Of a stretch of DNA of 64,000 nucleotides, positions 63,523 to 64,000 are shown in pieces. The notes beneath the pieces are model-generated. The model searched no databases. It saw only the letters and a program-made list of their open reading frames with translations, and was not told the origin of the DNA. This DNA comes from Coriaria nepalensis (taxonomy: Eukaryota > Streptophyta > Magnoliopsida > Cucurbitales > Coriariaceae): contig CP114496.1 in the NCBI GenBank assembly GCA_027186245.1, forward strand, positions 4,927,501-4,991,500, in the 5' to 3' direction. A program made the position numbers and the translations under genes. How positions within the stretch are numbered: the first letter of the stretch is position 1; each line of letters begins with the position of its first letter.

Positions 63523-64000
63523 ATATTACAAAGCAAGTTGAACGAATTCTATTTTCGCACTACAAACACAGGATTTGGGCATAACTTGCAAATGATCAAT
63601 GCAAGGAATGTGTGCATTAGTTTAACCTTAAAATCATTTGAATGAGTCATTTCAGGTCAATAACATATTTCAAAGCAAGTTGAACGAATTCTATTTTCGC
63701 ACTACAAACACATGTTTTGGGCATAACTTGCACATGGCCAATGCAAGGAAAGTGTGCATTAGTTTAGCCTTAAAATCATTTGAATGAGTCATTTCAAGTC
63801 AATAACATATTGCAAAGCAAGTTGAACGAATTCTATTTTCGCACTACAATCACAGGTTTTGGGCATAACTTGCACATGGCCAATGCAAGGAAATTGTGCA
63901 TTAGTTTAACCTTAAAATCATTTGAATGAGTCATTTCAGGTCAATAACATATTTCAAAGCAAGTTGAACGAATTCTATTTTCGCACTACAAACACAGGAT
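63523..64000. repeat. Right copy of the 4543-bp-offset block, truncated by the window
   Basis: Repeats 58980-59457: GGATTTGGG at 63571 (59028) and AAATTGTGC at 63891 (59348). The last EcoRI phase is at 63970, and the window stops 31 bp into the next monomer, so the array continues. Confidence 0.85.

Larger units (their letters stand above)
1..64000. repeat. 142-bp EcoRI satellite DNA array, open at both ends
   Basis: GAATTC recurs every 142 bp (97, 239, 381, 523, 665, 807, 949, 1091 and so on) up to 63970, giving 450 monomer steps in one orientation. The consensus monomer has 47 G/C of 142. The indels I can see sum to the observed net shift of -27 bp. No other sequence interrupts the array: I see no transposon terminal repeats, poly-A tails, telomere repeats or unique spacers. 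In the consensus, TAA, TAG or TGA occurs in all three forward phases (for example at 39, 50 and 100), and TTA, CTA or TCA in all three phases for the reverse strand (for example at 6, 53 and 91). All six frames are therefore closed within each monomer. Period, EcoRI site and AT-richness fit my memory of the Tenebrio molitor major satellite, which is inference. The strand is arbitrary. Confidence 0.99.

Noticed and set aside
1..64000. CRISPR-like array of direct repeats and spacers.
   Set aside because: The repeats are directly contiguous 142-bp units with no unique spacers, and variation is spread over the whole monomer. This is a satellite, not a CRISPR array.
1..64000. Open reading frames or a repetitive protein gene.
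   Set aside because: Stop codons occur in all six frames within each consensus monomer, and 142 is not divisible by three, so frames would shift at every unit. Any short open stretches are by-products of variants that lose a stop.
1..64000. Transposable element, rDNA spacer or telomeric repeat embedded in the array.
   Set aside because: The EcoRI phase is maintained from 97 to 63970 with only one- and two-base indels, leaving no room for an insertion. No TTAGG-type or TTTAGGG-type runs were seen.
1..64000. Inverted monomer tracts (orientation switches), as found in some centromeres.
   Set aside because: Every boundary I followed reads GAATTC followed by the TATTTTCGCAC side on the + strand. 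I found no block in the opposite orientation.

Overview
The whole 64 kb window is one uninterrupted, head-to-tail satellite DNA array. I find no protein gene, RNA gene, mobile element, CRISPR array or single-copy sequence in it. The monomer is 142 bp, about 67% A+T in the consensus, and carries one EcoRI site (GAATTC), which I use as monomer position 1. From the EcoRI phase at 97 to the one at 63970 there are 450 monomer steps with a net loss of 27 bp. The indels I could find account for exactly that: 32 one-base deletions, one 1-bp insertion and two 2-bp insertions. All monomers lie in the same orientation, and the array runs off both ends of the window. Every monomer has stop codons in all six frames, so no extended coding is possible.

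Organism (inference): a eukaryote. An AT-rich 142-bp satellite cut once per monomer by EcoRI and forming long homogeneous arrays matches what I recall of the abundant (peri)centromeric satellite of the mealworm beetle Tenebrio molitor. I did not compare sequences, so this rests on period, restriction site and composition. A plant or other insect satellite remains possible.

The monomers fall into recurring subtypes (consensus positions from EcoRI). A: baseline, TGATCA at 50-55. B: A at 30, AGCC at 81-84, TTTTAAGTC near 107-115, TATTAC near 123-128. C: T at 28, TGGCCA at 50-55, C at 67, AATC at 81-84. D: 141 bp, GGCTATTG after position 50, TTCAATG near 95-101, one base lost near 121-124. E: ATAGATC near 48-54 with a CATATTCAAC tail. 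F: A at 28, T at 35, TGGTCA at 50-55, T at 66, T at 99. G: TTTGGCCATAAC near 31-42. H/I/J: a late trimer in which H has AATCACAGG at its head.

Layout. 1-8.1 kb: A, B, G and C-like monomers, with a nearly perfect 3265-bp tandem duplication (about 1560-8090). 8.1-13.3 kb: two near-identical 1.83-kb blocks separated by 1 kb of sequence like that at 7.6-8.1 kb; D, E and F first appear here. 13.3-25.7 kb: a higher-order-repeat (HOR) domain built on a 13-monomer unit of about 1844 bp. 25.95-27.6 kb: a 710-bp five-monomer HOR. 27.6-40.8 kb: a mosaic with recurring D-E-F trimers and blocks duplicated at a 4684-bp offset. 40.6-47.25 kb: a second 23-monomer tandem duplication (3268 bp) marked by a 2-bp insertion. 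47-55.7 kb: a mixed stretch with D-E-F trimers, a duplicated dimer and a visible F/E chimeric monomer. 55.7-64 kb: the H-I-J trimer domain (426 bp) with further long duplications, the last cut by the window end.

No genes work together here. What can be read is the turnover of the array: repeated segmental tandem duplication in whole-monomer steps, unequal exchange, and patchy conversion between subtypes. Three motifs recur in the monomers: a dyad around positions 43-61, a TGAGTCA heptamer at 100-106, and short A/T tracts. They could matter for chromatin, but the sequence alone does not show function.
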